A DNA stretch of 64,000 nt, taken from NCBI RefSeq assembly GCF_017165765.1, contig NZ_JAFGZD010000009.1:124001-188000 (forward strand), read 5' to 3'. The notes below the pieces were generated by a model. That model was given only the letters and a program-made list of their open reading frames with translations, was not told the origin of the DNA and did no database searches. The DNA comes from Pseudomonas capsici (GTDB lineage Bacteria; Pseudomonadota; Gammaproteobacteria; Pseudomonadales; Pseudomonadaceae). A program made the position numbers and the translations under genes. Positions 56,453-64,000 of this stretch are shown here, piece after piece; the stretch's first letter is position 1, and every line of letters begins with the position of its first letter.

Positions 56453-56823
56453 GGATATTCCTCGTTGCACAGACGTTAGCCGGCCATTTCCGACCCCAGA
56501 ATCAAGGGCATGCATTCTAGTGGGTCAAACTCAAGAAGTCACCCTACTGAAAAAGGGCAGATTTAAGAGGATGGAATCGGACTGCTGGCGAGCAAAGACA
56601 ACAAGGTCTTCAGAGCACCGGCAACGCGTCTGGCACGGGCTATATAAAGGAAGCACGTGCACCGGACCGCTACCGATTCCATCCACGTAGCGCGCCCCGC
56701 TCGACCGGCGGCAACCTGCCAACCGACCAGCGAGACGATAAAACCAACACGCTGAAACAAAAAAAGCCGCACTAGGCGGCTTCTTTCATAGTGAACGTTC
56801 CACGAACCCCACTATTTATATCT
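56453..56823. other. 371-nt spacer between tig and tRNA-Leu
   Basis: Contains the tig promoter/leader and the tRNA-operon terminator (56758-56786). Open frames across it are short and have no ribosome site. No tRNA-Pro is recognisable next to tRNA-Leu. Confidence 0.5.
56758..56786 (-). terminator. Terminator of the tRNA operon
   Basis: On the minus strand AAGCCGC, loop CTAGT, GCGGCTTTTTTT: a stem of about 7 bp with a strong U-run, 38 nt after tRNA-Leu. Confidence 0.8.
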
Positions 56824-56908
56824 TGGTGCGGACGGAGAGACTCGAACTCTCACACCTTGCGGCGCTGGAACCTAAATCCAGTGTGTCTACCAATTCCACC
56901 ACATCCGC
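56824..56908 (-). tRNA. tRNA-Leu (anticodon TAG)
   Basis: 85 nt including an encoded CCA. Acceptor GCGGATG pairs with CGTCCGC (one wobble), anticodon stem CTGGA/TCCAG around loop TTTAGGT (anticodon TAG), long variable arm GCGCCGCAAGGTGT, T-loop GTTCGAGTC. Confidence 0.97.
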
Positions 56909-56971
56909 ATTACAAGCTTTTAAAGCAAAGGCGCCAGTTTATATGTAATAAATCTGGCGCCTCTCCGAATA

Positions 56972-57048
56972 TGGGGTGGACGATGGGGATCGAACCCACG
57001 ACAACAGGAGTCACAATCCTGTGCTCTACCAACTGAGCTACGCCCACC
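56972..57048 (-). tRNA. tRNA-His (anticodon GTG)
   Basis: 77 nt with encoded CCA and the extra 5' G typical of tRNA-His. Anticodon loop ATTGTGA (GTG) between CAGG and CCTG, T-arm GTGGGTTCGATCCCCAT. Confidence 0.97.
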
Positions 57049-57100
57049 ATATTGCATGCAACTCTTACAACTTACCTACCGTGCCAAAGCCGCCATTAAA

Positions 57101-57177
57101 TGGCGCACCCGGCAGGACTCGAACCTGCGACCATCCGCTTAGAAGGCGGATGCTCTATCCAGCTGAGCTACGGGCAC
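57101..57177 (-). tRNA. tRNA-Arg (anticodon TCT)
   Basis: 77 nt with encoded CCA. Acceptor GTGCCCG/CGGGTGC, anticodon loop CTTCTAA (TCT) on a CATCCGC/GCGGATG stem, T-arm GCAGGTTCGAGTCCTGC. First tRNA of the Arg-His-Leu operon. Confidence 0.97.
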
Positions 57178-57476
57178 TTATATAATTTGCATTCTTGAAT
57201 CGATTACAAATCAGAAGGCTTTCAATCACGTCGAGTTGAATTTCAACCCCACCTGACTTACATCAACCGGCGCCTGCTTGTTAAGCGGTGCTGGGTGCTG
57301 CCCGGCAAGTGCGACGAATCTTATAGACGCCCCCCGGGGTCGTCAACTCTTTTTTGAAAAAAATTCAGTCAGATAAAGGAGTTAGCTGAATATACAGACC
57401 AAGCGCCTTTGCCCTTGCGCCATGTCATGCGAGAATGCGCGCTCATTTTTTCCCTCTCGATGGTTAATCACGCGTC
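57178..57476. other. 299-nt spacer between tRNA-Arg and folD
   Basis: Divergent promoter region for the tRNA operon and folD. A TATAAT-like hexamer at 57180-57185 (+) lies far from folD, and other elements are not clear by eye. No gene seen. Confidence 0.45.
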
Positions 57477-58331
57477 ATGACTGCACAACTTATCGACGGC
57501 AAAGCGATCGCCGCCAGCCTGCGCCAGCAGATCGCCAAACGTGTCGCCGAACGTCGCGAGCAAGGCCTGCGCACGCCAGGCCTCGCGGTGATTCTGGTGG
57601 GCAGCGACCCCGCCTCCCAGGTTTATGTCTCTCACAAGCGCAAGGACTGCGAGGAAGTCGGCTTCATTTCCCGAGCCTATGACTTGCCCGCCGAGACCAC
57701 ACAGGTTGCGCTGACCGAGCTGATCGACCGTCTCAATGAAGACGCCGATGTCGATGGCATCCTGCTGCAACTGCCATTGCCTGCACATCTGGACGCCTCC
57801 CTGCTGCTGGAGAGAATTCGCCCGGACAAGGACGTCGACGGTTTCCATCCTTATAACGTCGGCCGTCTGGCCCAGCGTATTCCGCTGCTGCGTCCGTGCA
57901 CCCCGAAAGGGATCATGACCCTGCTGGAAAGCACCGGTGTCGATCTGTACGGGCTGGACGCAGTGGTTGTCGGCGCTTCCAATATCGTCGGCCGCCCGAT
58001 GGCGATGGAACTGCTGCTCGGCGGCTGCACCGTCACCGTGACCCACCGCTTCACCAAGGACCTGGCAGGCCATGTCGGCCGCGCCGATCTGGTAGTGGTC
58101 GCTGCCGGCAAACCCGGCCTGGTCAAGGGCGAGTGGATCAAGCCCGGCGCCATCGTCATCGACGTGGGCATCAACCGCCAGGAAGACGGCAAGCTGGTCG
58201 GTGACGTGGTGTACGAAACCGCCCTGCCCCGCGCCGGCTGGATCACTCCGGTACCGGGTGGCGTTGGCCCGATGACTCGTGCCTGCCTGCTGGAAAACAC
58301 CCTGTACGCCGCAGAAACCCTGCACGGCTGA
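57477..58331 (+). CDS. folD: Bifunctional methylene-THF dehydrogenase / methenyl-THF cyclohydrolase
   Basis: 284 aa. Interconverts 5,10-methylene- and 10-formyl-tetrahydrofolate with NADP. Markers: [20 protein letters not shown] (catalytic Lys), [29 protein letters not shown] (NADP site) and [11 protein letters not shown]. Start ATG 57477. Confidence 0.97.
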   Translation: MTAQLIDGKAIAASLRQQIAKRVAERREQGLRTPGLAVILVGSDPASQVYVSHKRKDCEEVGFISRAYDLPAETTQVALTELIDRLNEDADVDGILLQLPLPAHLDASLLLERIRPDKDVDGFHPYNVGRLAQRIPLLRPCTPKGIMTLLESTGVDLYGLDAVVVGASNIVGRPMAMELLLGGCTVTVTHRFTKDLAGHVGRADLVVVAAGKPGLVKGEWIKPGAIVIDVGINRQEDGKLVGDVVYETALPRAGWITPVPGGVGPMTRACLLENTLYAAETLHG

Positions 58332-58342
58332 GTGTTCCCCCC

Positions 58343-58380
58343 AATGAAAAACGGCACCTCATGAGGTGCCGTTTTTCATT
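58343..58380. terminator. Perfect 38-bp palindromic bidirectional terminator
   Basis: The whole of 58343-58380 equals its own reverse complement: AATGAAAAACGGCACCTC and its mirror, centre CATG. It has a U-run on both strands and ends folD (+) and the glycerol transporter operon (-). Confidence 0.88.
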
Positions 58381-58391
58381 TCTGTCACCTA

Positions 58392-60164
58392 TTACTTGCG
58401 TGCCGCCTCCCAGCTCTTGAGCAGTTCGGAGTACGCCACTGTCTCGCCTTTCGGCTTCTCGTTGGCCAGCTTGCGCTGCGGCGCAGCCCAGCCATCCGGA
58501 GTCGCCTCGCCCTTCTTGTACCACTCTTCCGCCGTGGTTTCGGGGTTCAGCTTCGGCGCACAACCGCTCTTCTCCTGAGCCTTGGAGCGCTCAAGACGCA
58601 TCAGGATCGAGTCCTGATCCTTGGCCAGCCCGTCCAGAGCCTGCTGTGCGGTTTTCTCGCCGGTCACCGCTTCGGCTACGTGACTCCACCACAGTTGCGC
58701 CAGTTTCGGGTAATCCGGGACGTTGGTGCCGGTTGGCGACCATTGCACACGGGCCGGGCTGCGATAGAACTCCACCAGACCACCCAGTTTGGGTGCCAGC
58801 TCGGTCATTTCCCTGGAGTTGATGTCCGACTCACGAATCGGCGTCAGGCCCACGATGGTTTTCTTCAGGGAAACGGTTTTCGAAGTCACGAACTGCGCGT
58901 ACAGCCAGGCTGCCAGCCGCTGCTTCTCGGGCGTCGAGTACAGGAAGGTCCATGATCCCACATCCTGATAGCCCAGTTTCATGCCGTCTTTCCAGTACGG
59001 CCCCTTGGGCGACGGAGCCATGCGCCACTTGGGCGTGCCATCGGCATTCATCACCGGCAGACCGGGCTTGGTCATGTCCGCAGTAAAGGCGGTGTACCAG
59101 AAGATCTGCTGCGCAACGTTGCCCTGAGAGGGAACCGGGCCGGACTCGGAGAAAGTCATGCCTGCCGCTTCCGGCGGAGCATAGGCCTTGAGCCAGTCGA
59201 TGTATTTCTGAGTCGCGAATACCGCAGCCGGGCCGTTGGTGTCGCCACCACGCGTGATGCTGGAACCCACCGGACGGCAGTTTTCTACACGAATCCCCCA
59301 CTCATCCACTGGCAGACCGTTCGGCAGGCCCTTGTCGCCACCACCGGCCATGGAGAACCAGGCATCGGTGAAGCGCCAGCCCAGGGACGGGTCTTTCTTG
59401 CCGTAGTCCATATGACCATAAATGCGTTTGCCGTCGATTTCCTTGACGTCTTCGCTGAAGAACTTGGCAATGTCTTCGTAGGCGGACCAGTTGACCGGTA
59501 CACCCAGTTCATAGCCGTACTTGGCCTTGAACTTCTCTTTCAGGTCAGCACGCTCGAACCAGTCGGCGCGGAACCAGTAAAGGTTTGCGAACTGCTGGTC
59601 AGGCAGTTGATAGACCTTGCCGTCCGGCGCAGTCGTGAAAGACAGGCCGATAAAGTCTTTCAGGTCCAGGGTCGGAGAAGTCACCTTTTTACCGGCATCG
59701 CTGGCCATCAGCTCGGTCAGCGATTGCGCCTTGCCGTAGCGGAAGTGGGTGCCGATCAGATCCGAATCGTTGACCCAGCCGTCATAGATGTTCTTGTCGG
59801 ACTGCATCTGGGTCTGGATCTTCTCGATCACATCCCCTTCCTGCACCAGGTCATGGGTGAGCTTGATCCCGGTGATTTCGGTAAACGCCTTGGCCAGGGT
59901 CTTGGACTCATATTCGTGAGTGGTCAGGGTTTCCGAGACCACCTTGATTTCCATTCCCCGAAACGGTTCAGCCGCTTTGATGAACCATTCCAGCTCCGCC
60001 AATTGCTGCTCGGGGGTCAGGGTCGAAGGCTTGAATTCGGAGCCGATCCATTTTTTCGCGGCGTCTTGATAGGCATCCGCCCACGCCGTCACGCTCAATC
60101 CACTGCATGCCAGCATCGAAGCCAGCGCCACGCTATGTCTCAGCTTGTTGTTTTTGTAGAACAT
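58392..60164 (-). CDS. glpV: Glycerol ABC transporter substrate-binding protein (GlpV-type)
   Basis: 590 aa. Signal peptide MFYKNNKLRHSVALASMLACSGLSVTAWA, then a family-1 binding domain with polyol-transporter features (PDGKVYQLPDQQFANLYWFR, GGDTNGPAAVFATQ, DVGSWTFLYSTPEKQRLAAW). ATG 60164 has GGAGGTGTCT upstream; a 20-residue extension is rejected. Name by operon architecture shared with GlpSTPQUV of Rhizobium: two ATPases, two permeases, a DUF2160 protein and this binding protein. Confidence 0.85.
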   Translation of the reverse strand: MFYKNNKLRHSVALASMLACSGLSVTAWADAYQDAAKKWIGSEFKPSTLTPEQQLAELEWFIKAAEPFRGMEIKVVSETLTTHEYESKTLAKAFTEITGIKLTHDLVQEGDVIEKIQTQMQSDKNIYDGWVNDSDLIGTHFRYGKAQSLTELMASDAGKKVTSPTLDLKDFIGLSFTTAPDGKVYQLPDQQFANLYWFRADWFERADLKEKFKAKYGYELGVPVNWSAYEDIAKFFSEDVKEIDGKRIYGHMDYGKKDPSLGWRFTDAWFSMAGGGDKGLPNGLPVDEWGIRVENCRPVGSSITRGGDTNGPAAVFATQKYIDWLKAYAPPEAAGMTFSESGPVPSQGNVAQQIFWYTAFTADMTKPGLPVMNADGTPKWRMAPSPKGPYWKDGMKLGYQDVGSWTFLYSTPEKQRLAAWLYAQFVTSKTVSLKKTIVGLTPIRESDINSREMTELAPKLGGLVEFYRSPARVQWSPTGTNVPDYPKLAQLWWSHVAEAVTGEKTAQQALDGLAKDQDSILMRLERSKAQEKSGCAPKLNPETTAEEWYKKGEATPDGWAAPQRKLANEKPKGETVAYSELLKSWEAARK

Positions 60165-60239
60165 AGACACCTCCAGATGATTATTACCCGGGGCACGTTG
60201 CCGCCTCCCGGACAGTCCCGGCATGAAACAGTTACTCGG

Positions 60240-60512
60240 CTACCCCCAACGCATTACGACAAACAACCACACCAGCGATACCAGCGAGGCGATCCAGATG
60301 CTCCAGTCCGTCACGCCAATGACCAGCAAGTGCAGATAGGCACTTGCCAGCAGTCCGATAAACAGACGATCCCCACGACTGGTTTCGATCGGCAGGAAAC
60401 CGCGCCGCTCGACACAGGGCGAACTCAGTTCCCAAACCGTCATGCCCACCAGCATTAAAGCAATGACGCCGAAGAAACCCGCCGTCAGTGAAGTCCAGGC
60501 CATCCACTCCAT
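60240..60512 (-). CDS. glpU: DUF2160 small membrane protein (GlpU-type)
   Basis: 90 aa, with about three hydrophobic segments (FFGVIALMLVGMTVWEL, LFIGLLASAYLHLLVIG, IWIASLVSLVWLFVVMRW). A small membrane protein of unknown role at this exact place is characteristic of GlpSTPQUV operons. 11 nt downstream of the permease gene. Confidence 0.85.
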   Translation of the reverse strand: MEWMAWTSLTAGFFGVIALMLVGMTVWELSSPCVERRGFLPIETSRGDRLFIGLLASAYLHLLVIGVTDWSIWIASLVSLVWLFVVMRWG

Positions 60513-60523
60513 ATCTCGACTCC

Positions 60524-61324
60524 TCAGACCCGGCCCAGGGCAAAGCCCTTGACCACGTGATTGCGAACGAACCAGATCACCAGCATGCCTGGCAGAATAG
60601 TCAGTACCCCTGCCGCCGCCAGCACGCCCCAGTCGATCCCCGAAGCCGATACGGTTCGCGTCATGACTGCCGCGATGGGCTTGGCGTTGACCGACGTCAG
60701 AGTGCGCGCCAGCAGCAGTTCCACCCAGGAAAACATGAAGCAGAAGAACGCCGTCACGCCGATGCCGGAGCCAATCAGCGGTACGAAGATCTTCACGAAG
60801 AAGCGAGGGAAACTATAGCCGTCGATATAGGCTGTCTCGTCGATTTCCTTGGGTACGCCCGACATGAAGCCTTCCAGAATCCAGACTGCCAGCGGCACGT
60901 TGAACAGGCAGTGGGCCAGCGCCACGGCAATGTGGGTGTCGAACAGGCCAATCGAGGAATAGAGCTGGAAGAACGGCAGCAGGAATACGGCCGGTGGCGC
61001 CATGCGATTGGTCAGCAACCAGAAGAACAGATGCTTGTCGCCCAGAAAGCGGTAGCGCGAGAAGGCATAAGCCGCCGGCAATGCCACAGCCAGGGAAATG
61101 ACGGTGTTCAGGCAAACGTAATACAGCGAGTTGATATAACCGCTGTACCAGCTGGGGTCGGTGAAGATCACCCGGTAATTGGCCAGAGTGAAATCCTGCG
61201 GCCAGAGCGTCAGGCCACCGAGAATCTCGGTGTTGCTCTTGAACGACATGTTCAGCAACCAGTAGATCGGCACCAGCAGGAACAGGATGTAGATCAATAA
61301 CGGCACAGCCTTGCGTGCATTCAT
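60524..61324 (-). CDS. glpQ: Glycerol ABC transporter permease (GlpQ-type)
   Basis: 266 aa, MalG-like permease. Six helices; MNARKAVPLLIYILFLLVPI start, and the EAA loop at EGFMSGVPKEIDETAYIDGY-like. Pairs with GlpP. 9 nt after the GlpP-type gene. Confidence 0.87.
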   Translation of the reverse strand: MNARKAVPLLIYILFLLVPIYWLLNMSFKSNTEILGGLTLWPQDFTLANYRVIFTDPSWYSGYINSLYYVCLNTVISLAVALPAAYAFSRYRFLGDKHLFFWLLTNRMAPPAVFLLPFFQLYSSIGLFDTHIAVALAHCLFNVPLAVWILEGFMSGVPKEIDETAYIDGYSFPRFFVKIFVPLIGSGIGVTAFFCFMFSWVELLLARTLTSVNAKPIAAVMTRTVSASGIDWGVLAAAGVLTILPGMLVIWFVRNHVVKGFALGRV

Positions 61325-61333
61325 GGCCGATCC

Positions 61334-62193
<860 letters not shown>

Positions 62194-62197
<4 letters not shown>

Positions 62198-63303
62198 GGC
62201 GCACCCCGCTCAGGACCGGACTCAAGCAAGAAATCATCGGCGTACAACATCAGCCATTGCGCCGGGAAACTGATCCAGGCCTGGCCTTGCGGCACAGGCT
62301 TGTCTTCAGGCAGGCGCACCTTCAGGGTTTGCCCGGCCAGAGAAAGGGTCACGATCTTGTAGGTACCAAGGTCCGCCACATGTACAACGTCGGCACACAT
62401 CGCCTCTTCGTAGGGGCCGTCCCAGACATGAATGAACTCGGGCCGGATGCCGATCTTCAGACTGCTGAACGGCGTGTGGGCAATCAACTGCTGCAAGGGA
62501 CCGGAGAGCGGCACATGCACATCGCCAAACACCACACCGTCGCCCTGCGGCCGGACCTCGATCAGGTTCATGCCCGGACTGCCGATGAAGTAGCCGACAA
62601 AGGTGTGTCGCGGCTTCTCGAACAGCTCGCGCGGCGTACCGAACTGCACGATCTGCCCGCCGTACATCACCGCGATCTTGTCGGCAAAGGTCGAGGCTTC
62701 CAGTTGATCGTGGGTGACATAGACCATGGTGATGTTGAACTGCTCGTGGATCTGCTTGAGCTTGCGGCGCAGCTTCCACTTAAGATGCGGGTCGATCACC
62801 GTCAGCGGCTCATCGAACAGAATGGCCGAGACATCGTCACGAACCAGGCCGCGCCCCATGGAAACCTTCTGCTTTTCGTCGGCCGTCAGGTTGCGCGCCT
62901 TCTTTTTCAGCAAAAGCTGCAAATCCAGGACTTCGGCGATTTCCTGCACCTTGGCCTGAACCCTGTTCTCGTCCAACCCCTGATTGCGCAGCGGAAAGGC
63001 CAGATTATCGAACACGGTCATGGTGTCGTAGACCACGGGAAACTGGAAAACCTGAGCGATGTTGCGCCGCTCGGGGCTCAGGTCATTGACCTCTTTGGAG
63101 TCGAACAGCACCTGCCCCTGAGACGGGCTCAGCAAGCCGGAAATGATATTGAGCAAGGTCGACTTGCCACACCCCGAAGGCCCGAGCAACGCATAGGCAC
63201 CACCCTGCTCCCAGATATGGGTCATTTCCCGGATGGCGTAATCGTCCGGCCCCGGATTGGCGCTGTAACTGTGGGCCAGGTTCTGCAAACGGATCTCGGC
63301 CAT
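62194..63303 (-). CDS. glpT: Glycerol ABC transporter ATP-binding protein with altered signature (GlpT-type)
   Basis: 369 aa. Walker A GPSGCGKST at 41-49 and Walker B ILFDEP at 161-166 are intact, but the signature that should read LSGGQ is LTADEKQ (139-145). C-terminal TOBE regulatory domain (KIGIRPEFIHVWDG, LPEDKPVPQGQAWISFP). ATGA overlaps join it to both neighbours. An asymmetric ATPase pair is inferred. Confidence 0.87.
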
Positions 63304-64000
63304 CAGGCAACCCTCGACATGCGCAGACCGGGCGCCTGAATCAGGTGCCCCTGCTGATCGAACACAAAGAGTTTGTGGGTCGGGATATAGACCCGGATCG
63401 CGGCATCGACGTCATAGCCATGCACGCCGGGCAAGTGCAGCACCAGGGCAAAAAGCTCGTTGCGCACATGCAGAAAGGTTTCGGAACCGCTGATTTCCGC
63501 CAGTTCGACGGTTACCGCCAGCTCCAGATCGTCATCGTTGGAAGGCACCAGACTCAAGTGGCTGGGCCGCACCCCGAAACGGTATTCACCGTCACCGATC
63601 CTGCGCAGGTCGGCATTGAGGGGGAAATGCACAAAGTTGGCGAAGCTGACTTCATTGCCTTCGATACGACCGGGCATCAGGTTGATGGGCGGCTCGGAGA
63701 ACAGCTCAGCCGCCAGCACGGTGCTTGGCCTCTGATAGACCTCGGCGGCCTTGCCGGTCTGCACCACTCGCCCTTCGTGCAGAATGGTGGTCGTGCCACC
63801 CAGGGCCAGCGCTTCGTTGGGCTCGGTCGTGGCATAAATGGCGATGGTATGGCGCGCCGCGAACAGTTCGCGCATTTCCTGACGCAGTTCTTCGCGCAGC
63901 TTGTAGTCAAGGTTGACCAGCGGCTCATCGAACAGGATCAGCTCGGCATCCTTGACCAGCGCTCTGGCCATGGCCGTACGCTGCTGCTGCCCGCCGGACA
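63303..64000 (-). CDS. glpS: Glycerol ABC transporter ATP-binding protein, partial (GlpS-type)
   Basis: The open frame runs off the right edge, so the N-terminal part with Walker A is missing. Present: SGGQQQRTAMARAL signature, ILFDEPLVNLD Walker B, TEPNEALALGGTTTILHEGR (switch-His position replaced in TTEPNEAL), and the TOBE tail ending PTHKLFVFDQQGHLIQAPGL. Stop overlaps the GlpT-type ATG. Confidence 0.85.
   Translation of the reverse strand, partial: SGGQQQRTAMARALVKDAELILFDEPLVNLDYKLREELRQEMRELFAARHTIAIYATTEPNEALALGGTTTILHEGRVVQTGKAAEVYQRPSTVLAAELFSEPPINLMPGRIEGNEVSFANFVHFPLNADLRRIGDGEYRFGVRPSHLSLVPSNDDDLELAVTVELAEISGSETFLHVRNELFALVLHLPGVHGYDVDAAIRVYIPTHKLFVFDQQGHLIQAPGLRMSRVA

Overview
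The window is a chromosomal segment of a Pseudomonas, most likely a plant-associated member of the P. syringae group. Three things point there: the gene order of its right half (dnaQ-rnhA-gloB-mltD-yej-fabI-ppiD-hupB-lon-clpX-clpP-tig-tRNAs-folD) is the usual Pseudomonas order as I remember it; it carries an ACC deaminase with a divergent Lrp-type regulator; and a HrpK/HrpF/NolX-like type III translocon gene has a textbook hrp box in front of it. The assignment rests on sequence reading only.

Left end (1-8.8 kb): purine catabolism. Guanine deaminase (cut by the window edge), a GntR/FCD regulator, 5-hydroxyisourate hydrolase, PuuE allantoinase, OHCU decarboxylase, allantoicase, ureidoglycolate lyase, the membrane urate hydroxylase PuuD with its cytochrome c tail, and a Tsx/OmpK-type outer-membrane channel. 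Together they take guanine and urate to allantoin, allantoate, ureidoglycolate and glyoxylate, releasing nitrogen. Three TTGTAYACAR palindromes, one in front of each divergent or self-regulated unit, look like sites for the GntR protein. Two sigma-54 type -24/-12 elements (before puuE and before the channel gene) suggest nitrogen control.

8.8-24 kb is a mixed accessory and metabolic stretch: a histidine phosphatase/PAP2 phosphatase pair, a DUF808 membrane protein, an orphan 159-aa protein, the acdR-acdS pair, a RutR-like TetR regulator, a Cache-type chemoreceptor, an aldo/keto reductase, a ZntB-type transporter, an EmrAB-like efflux pair and two valine-catabolism genes. At 23.9-29.1 kb lies a single 1726-aa toxin-like protein whose C-terminus carries an aspzincin (M35-type) zinc protease signature. 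It is followed by a flavin reductase, a small hypothetical gene and a streptothricin-acetyltransferase-like GNAT gene.

30.8-58.3 kb is largely core: DNA replication and RNA metabolism (dnaQ, rnhA), glyoxalase II, MltD, a YejABEF-type peptide transporter with two tandem binding proteins, FabI, PpiD, HU, the Lon/ClpXP/trigger-factor proteostasis cluster, three tRNAs (Arg-His-Leu) and FolD. The core order is interrupted between fabI and ppiD by the HrpK-like gene and a GAF-PAS-HisKA_2 sensor kinase. The right end (58.4-64 kb) is a GlpSTPQUV-type glycerol ABC transporter operon, cut by the window edge.

Non-coding structure is rich. There are two families of ~90-nt inverted-repeat (REP/REPIN-like) elements, each present twice, a 158-bp MITE-like element with 17-bp terminal inverted repeats, a degenerate tRNA remnant between ppiD and hupB, a sigma-32-like promoter for lon, and several clear hairpin terminators. 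No CRISPR array, complete insertion sequence, rRNA or prophage was seen.
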